The position numbers were made by a program, and so were the translations under genes. The notes under the pieces were generated by a model, which saw only the letters and a list, made by a program, of their open reading frames with translations, searched no databases and was not told the DNA's origin. A DNA stretch of 53,114 nucleotides from positions 1-53,114 of the forward strand of contig JACPIQ010000030.1 of the NCBI GenBank assembly GCA_016188005.1, written 5' to 3'. The stretch is from Candidatus Rokuibacteriota bacterium. Lineage in GTDB: Bacteria > Methylomirabilota > Methylomirabilia > Rokubacteriales > CSP1-6. Below, piece by piece: positions 51,689 to 53,114 of this stretch (position 1 is its first letter; every line of letters begins with the position of its first letter).

Positions 51689-52602
51689 GTGTGCTCGGCA
51701 GCCCGGACAAGACCGGGGATTACGTGTCCCCCACGACGGGCCACGGGGCCAGGCCGCCGGTTGACAACGAGTATCGGGAGGCCGAGCTCGACGGCTCGGC
51801 GCGCAAGCGACGGACCAGCGGTACGACGATCGCCGAGCGTCTGTCCGCCGTCTCGACGTTCGCGTTCCCGTTCGTGGTCCTCGTTGCCATCTGGGCCCTG
51901 GTCGCGGCTGCAGGCCTCTATCCGAACTATATCTTCCCGAGTCCCGTCGAGGTGGGCCGGACCGTGATCCGAACCCTCGGGGATGGGAGCCTGCTGCGGC
52001 ATGTCGCGGCGAGCCTGTTCCGCCTGGGCCTCGGCTTCGCGGCCGGGTGCGCGATCGGATTTCCCCTGGCCGTGCTGATCGGCATCAACAGGACGGCGAG
52101 TCGGTTCTTCGTGCCGCTCATCACGTTCTTCAACTCGATTCCCGGGCTCGCCTGGATCCCGCTGGCCATCCTGTGGTTCGGTATCGACTACAAGGCCGTC
52201 ACCTTCATCATCTTCAACTCGGTCTTCTTCCCCGTCGCATTCAGCACCGTTGCCGGGATCAGAGGGGTTCCGCAGAGCCTCATCAACGCCGCGCTGTGCC
52301 TGGGGGCGGGCCACAAGGTCCTGATCCAGGAGGTCTACATTCCCGGCGCTCTCCCGTCGATCGTGACCGGGATGCGGCTCGGGGTGGGCTACGGTTGGAG
52401 GGCGCTCATCGGCGGCGAGATGATCGCAACCTCCTCCGGGCTTGGCTTCATGATCTTCGACGCGCGGCAGACGCTGGAGTCGGACGTCGTCGTGCTGGGC
52501 ATGGTCGCGATGGGCGCGCTCTATCTGACGATGGACCGGCTGGTCCTGCGTCCGCTGGAAGCGCGAACCATCGAACGGTGGGGCACCGTCCGCAGCGACT
52601 GA
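51685..52602 (+). CDS. ABC transporter permease (NitT/TauT type)
   Basis: The 305-residue protein has six helices after a charged N-terminal stretch of about 50 residues, and the SsuC/TauC EAA loop (INAALCLGAGHKVLIQEVYIPGALPSIVTGMR). It starts with GTG at 51685, overlapping the ATPase stop by four bases. YIFPSPVEV after the first helix is typical of the family. It forms the channel for the flanking ATPase and binding protein. Confidence 0.93.
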   Translation: MSVLGSPDKTGDYVSPTTGHGARPPVDNEYREAELDGSARKRRTSGTTIAERLSAVSTFAFPFVVLVAIWALVAAAGLYPNYIFPSPVEVGRTVIRTLGDGSLLRHVAASLFRLGLGFAAGCAIGFPLAVLIGINRTASRFFVPLITFFNSIPGLAWIPLAILWFGIDYKAVTFIIFNSVFFPVAFSTVAGIRGVPQSLINAALCLGAGHKVLIQEVYIPGALPSIVTGMRLGVGYGWRALIGGEMIATSSGLGFMIFDARQTLESDVVVLGMVAMGALYLTMDRLVLRPLEARTIERWGTVRSD

Positions 52603-52688
52603 GCGCCGTGCTCGAGCGGCCAGGTGGGCGAGGGGCAAGTCTGACAAGAGGGATCGTCACGCACCAAGCTGTCGACTCGGAGGTCACC

Positions 52689-53114
52689 ATGATGATGAGG
52701 ATGAAGGCCATCGCTGTTGGCATCGCCCTCCTGCTGGTCGGGGGGGCGTTCACATCCGCTGACGCGGACAATCCGAAGGTGCGACTCGGCATCGGCTATG
52801 CCCTGGCCTACGTGCCGCTCTATGTCGCCCAGGAGAAGGGTTTCTTCAAGGAAGAGGGTGTGGACGTCGAGTTCGTGCCCATCGAGGTCGCCCCGGACAT
52901 GATGCAGTCCATCATCGGCGGCTCCACGGACGCCGGCGTCGCGGGCTCGTTCGGCGTGATCTCGTTCGTCGCGAAGGGCGCGCCGGTCTCGACGGTGGCC
53001 ACCTACGGCTACGGGGGTGACCGCATCGCCTTGGCGGTGCGAAAGGGAGCTGGCGTCAAGTCGCTGACGGACCTCTACGGCAAGAAGGTCGCGGTCCAGA
53101 CGGGGACGATCGCA
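52689..53114 (+). CDS. ABC transporter substrate-binding protein (NMT1/SsuA type), 3' end missing
   Basis: The 142 residues present start with a signal peptide (MMMRMKAIAVGIALLLVGGAFTSADA) and the family lead VRLGIGYALAYVPLYVAQEKGFFKEEGVDVEFVPI, then GGSTDAGVAGSFG and KSLTDLYGKKVAVQTGT. This is the NMT1/SsuA-like type 2 fold that pairs with NitT/TauT-type ABC components. The gene runs off the window. The substrate cannot be told from the N-terminal lobe. The 86-bp gap upstream shows no promoter, so it is part of the ABC operon. Confidence 0.92.
   Translation, partial: MMMRMKAIAVGIALLLVGGAFTSADADNPKVRLGIGYALAYVPLYVAQEKGFFKEEGVDVEFVPIEVAPDMMQSIIGGSTDAGVAGSFGVISFVAKGAPVSTVATYGYGGDRIALAVRKGAGVKSLTDLYGKKVAVQTGTIA

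Overview
The window is about 53 kb of very GC-rich (by eye near 70%) bacterial chromosome with tightly packed genes, many ATGA/GTGA start-stop overlaps and frequent GTG starts. The gene mix resembles metagenome-derived Candidatus Rokubacteria / Methylomirabilota (NC10) genomes: a CydA-like oxidase with its own cytochromes c, nitrosocyanin-like cupredoxins, corrinoid methyl-transfer genes, many ABC uptake systems, and CoA ligases. That placement is an inference from content; no rRNA or tRNA is present to test it.

Layout. 1-2.3 kb: an inverted duplication carrying two facing CDGSH iron-sulfur genes, then purC and an SDR on the minus strand. 2.4-10.6 kb: M1 aminopeptidase, amidohydrolase, alpha/beta hydrolases, an MFS transporter and a D-cysteine desulfhydrase-like enzyme. 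10.6-10.9 kb: a 91-bp tandem repeat. 11-17 kb: an MBL hydrolase, then a one-carbon set made of a corrinoid protein, a homocysteine methyltransferase, and a methyltransferase/MTHFR fusion, with aroK and an AI-2E exporter family gene between them. 17-20 kb: amidase, a D-aminoacylase remnant, an RRM RNA-binding protein with a strong terminator, and a Uma2 nuclease-like gene. 20-22 kb: a DUF169 plus MtaA/CmuA-type methyltransferase fusion behind a TTGACA promoter that looks leaderless. 22.3-28.7 kb: one operon of alpha/beta hydrolase, binding protein, ATPase, permease and CoA ligase, suggesting uptake and CoA activation of an organic acid. 29-36 kb: acetyl-CoA synthetase, a possible lysozyme-inhibitor-like lipoprotein, small secreted and 32-aa membrane proteins beside a Na+/H+ antiporter, a DksA/TraR protein, a glycerophosphodiesterase and an acyltransferase.

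36.4-47.9 kb is the most interesting part. A clear sigma-54 (-24/-12) promoter precedes an operon of two cupredoxins, a CydA-like oxidase subunit without CydB, a diheme cytochrome c, a triheme cytochrome fused to an ethylbenzene-dehydrogenase-type heme domain, a small membrane protein and a protein with three PCP-reductase-type repeats. A second sigma-54 promoter precedes a sensor kinase and an NtrC-type regulator. Both promoters have a pair of TGCGCA palindromes at almost the same upstream distance, so I infer a self-contained sigma-54 regulon controlling a respiratory chain. In this sequence the NtrC-type gene is broken: the segment that should encode the GAFTGA loop is replaced by an exact 100-bp copy of its own receiver-domain DNA, by true rearrangement or by misassembly.

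48-53 kb: a minus-strand catabolic set (Lrp/AsnC regulator, isoaspartyl peptidase/asparaginase-like enzyme, RraA-like protein, frameshifted amidohydrolase) divergent from a NitT/TauT-type ABC transporter whose binding-protein gene runs off the window end.
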